39,143 nucleotides of DNA, taken from Deltaproteobacteria bacterium. GTDB taxonomy: Bacteria; Myxococcota_A; Polyangia; Nannocystales; Nannocystaceae. Position numbers and translations under genes: made by a program. Positions 38,650 through 39,143 of this stretch are shown piece after piece. Positions within the stretch are counted from its first letter, which is position 1. Each line of letters starts with the position of its first letter. The stretch lies in NCBI GenBank assembly GCA_003696955.1, contig RFGU01000115.1, positions 1 through 39,143 on the forward strand. The letters are read 5' to 3'. Below the pieces are notes generated by a model. That model did not search any database and had not been told where the DNA came from. It saw nothing but the letters and a program-made list of their open reading frames with translations.

Positions 38650-39120
38650 ATGTCCGGCTTCCCGCTGCCGCCCAAGACCCGCCTGCTCCTCGTGGCCGAC
38701 GGCCGACGCGCCCGCTTCTTCTTCGTCCATCGGCCGGACACCCGGCTCGAACCGGCCTGGCCGGAGGACCTGGTGGTCCCCGACCGTCCCGAGGCTCACG
38801 TACTGTCCGACGAGCCCGCCACGGTCCACGAGCGCCGGGGCCAGCACCGCCACGGCGTGGGCCCGACCACGCCGCCCCACCGGATGGACGAGATCGACCT
38901 GGCCCGCCGCGCCGCCGAGACGGCACGCAAGATCGTCCTGGACGAGGGGGTCGACGAACTCTACGTCGTCGCCGCCCCCCGAACCCTCGGCGACCTGCGC
39001 GAACACTTCGACAAGACCGTCAAGGACAAGATCGTGCGCGAGGAAGCCAAGGACGTCTCCAAACTCGACGACCGCGCCCTCGCCGAACTCGTGGACACCT
39101 GGTTCCAGCCGGTGGTCTGA
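38650..39120 (+). CDS. Host-attachment protein family (baeRF-like)
   Basis: A 156-residue protein of the family annotated as 'protein required for attachment to host cells' (Host_attach). Its start LPPKTRLLLVADGRRARFFFVHRPDTRLEP and end IDLARRAAETARKIVLDEGVDELYVVAAPRTLGDLREHFDKTVKDKIVREEAKDVSKLDDRALAELV are family-like. The fold is related to archaeal/eukaryotic release factor domain families, and the attachment role comes from one plant-associated case, so a cytosolic stress or translation role is equally possible. The ATG at 38650 gives the typical length. It has no signal peptide. A hairpin follows the stop. Confidence 0.82.
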   Translation: MSGFPLPPKTRLLLVADGRRARFFFVHRPDTRLEPAWPEDLVVPDRPEAHVLSDEPATVHERRGQHRHGVGPTTPPHRMDEIDLARRAAETARKIVLDEGVDELYVVAAPRTLGDLREHFDKTVKDKIVREEAKDVSKLDDRALAELVDTWFQPVV

Positions 39121-39123
39121 CCG

Positions 39124-39140
39124 CGCGCCGTCACGGCGCG
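39124..39140 (+). terminator. Stem-loop after the host-attachment gene
   Basis: CGCGCCG (39124-39130) pairs perfectly with CGGCGCG (39134-39140) around TCA, 3 bases after the stop. The window ends before a T-run could be seen. Confidence 0.5.
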
Positions 39141-39143
39141 ACC

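Overview
This is a 39.1 kb stretch of a very GC-rich (about 70%), densely coding bacterial chromosome, with no rRNA, tRNA, CRISPR array or insertion sequence that I can see. The gene set points to a myxobacterium (Myxococcota), most likely near Nannocystis/Plesiocystis. The reasons are a PknB-type Ser/Thr kinase, several HEAT/TPR lipoproteins, a distant DUF2378-like protein (a family best known from Myxococcus), menaquinone synthesis by the futalosine route, and two lipoproteins whose lipid-anchored Cys is followed by a long Gly/Thr/Ser/Ala spacer, as is common in Nannocystaceae. The lineage is an inference from gene content.

Layout. 1-3.0 kb (minus): a secreted protein running off the left edge, translationally coupled to a membrane Ser/Thr kinase. 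3.1-4.8 kb (plus): a HEAT lipoprotein and a beta-barrel-like envelope protein. 4.8-6.3 kb (minus): a large propeller-like lipoprotein. 6.4-12.7 kb (plus): a tightly coupled four-gene operon of TPR/HEAT lipoprotein, GldA-like ATPase, fused GldF-GldG-like permease and DUF4340-like protein. Its last gene overlaps tail-to-tail with a small membrane protein encoded after mazG on the minus strand. 14.2-16.0 kb (plus): a PhoH-family ATPase and a soluble histidine kinase. 16.1-19.7 kb (minus): ndk, rlmN, a PEGA/TPR-like envelope protein and an endonuclease/exonuclease/phosphatase lipoprotein. 20.0-23.6 kb (plus): dnaE. 23.7-24.9 kb (minus): glyA. 25.1-28.5 kb (plus): trpE-trpG, a DUF2378-like gene and a 55-residue protein with its own promoter-like palindrome and strong hairpin. 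28.6-30.3 kb (plus): an FG-GAP lipoprotein. 30.4-31.4 kb (minus): bioB. 31.7-36.5 kb (plus): pdhA-pdhB-pdhC-mqnB-mqnD. 36.7-38.6 kb (minus): a dicarboxylate/amino-acid:cation symporter and dciA. 38.7-39.1 kb (plus): a host-attachment/baeRF-like protein.

Most of the content is housekeeping: replication (dnaE, dciA), nucleotide hygiene (ndk, mazG), translation (rlmN, phoH), one-carbon metabolism (glyA), tryptophan, biotin, pyruvate dehydrogenase and menaquinone. Lineage-specific envelope proteins are interspersed. Operon-internal genes are coupled by ATGA/GTGA overlaps or good GGAGG sites. In contrast, several first genes of transcription units carry a TAnnnT -10-like hexamer only 6-8 bases before the start codon and lack a convincing Shine-Dalgarno. 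This suggests leaderless mRNAs and is, to me, the most interesting general signal in the window. No intergenic gap exceeds 300 bases; the larger ones (19727-19978, 28077-28346, 31420-31652) hold the promoter-like and inverted-repeat elements listed. I found no convincing novel defence, toxin or biosynthetic system.
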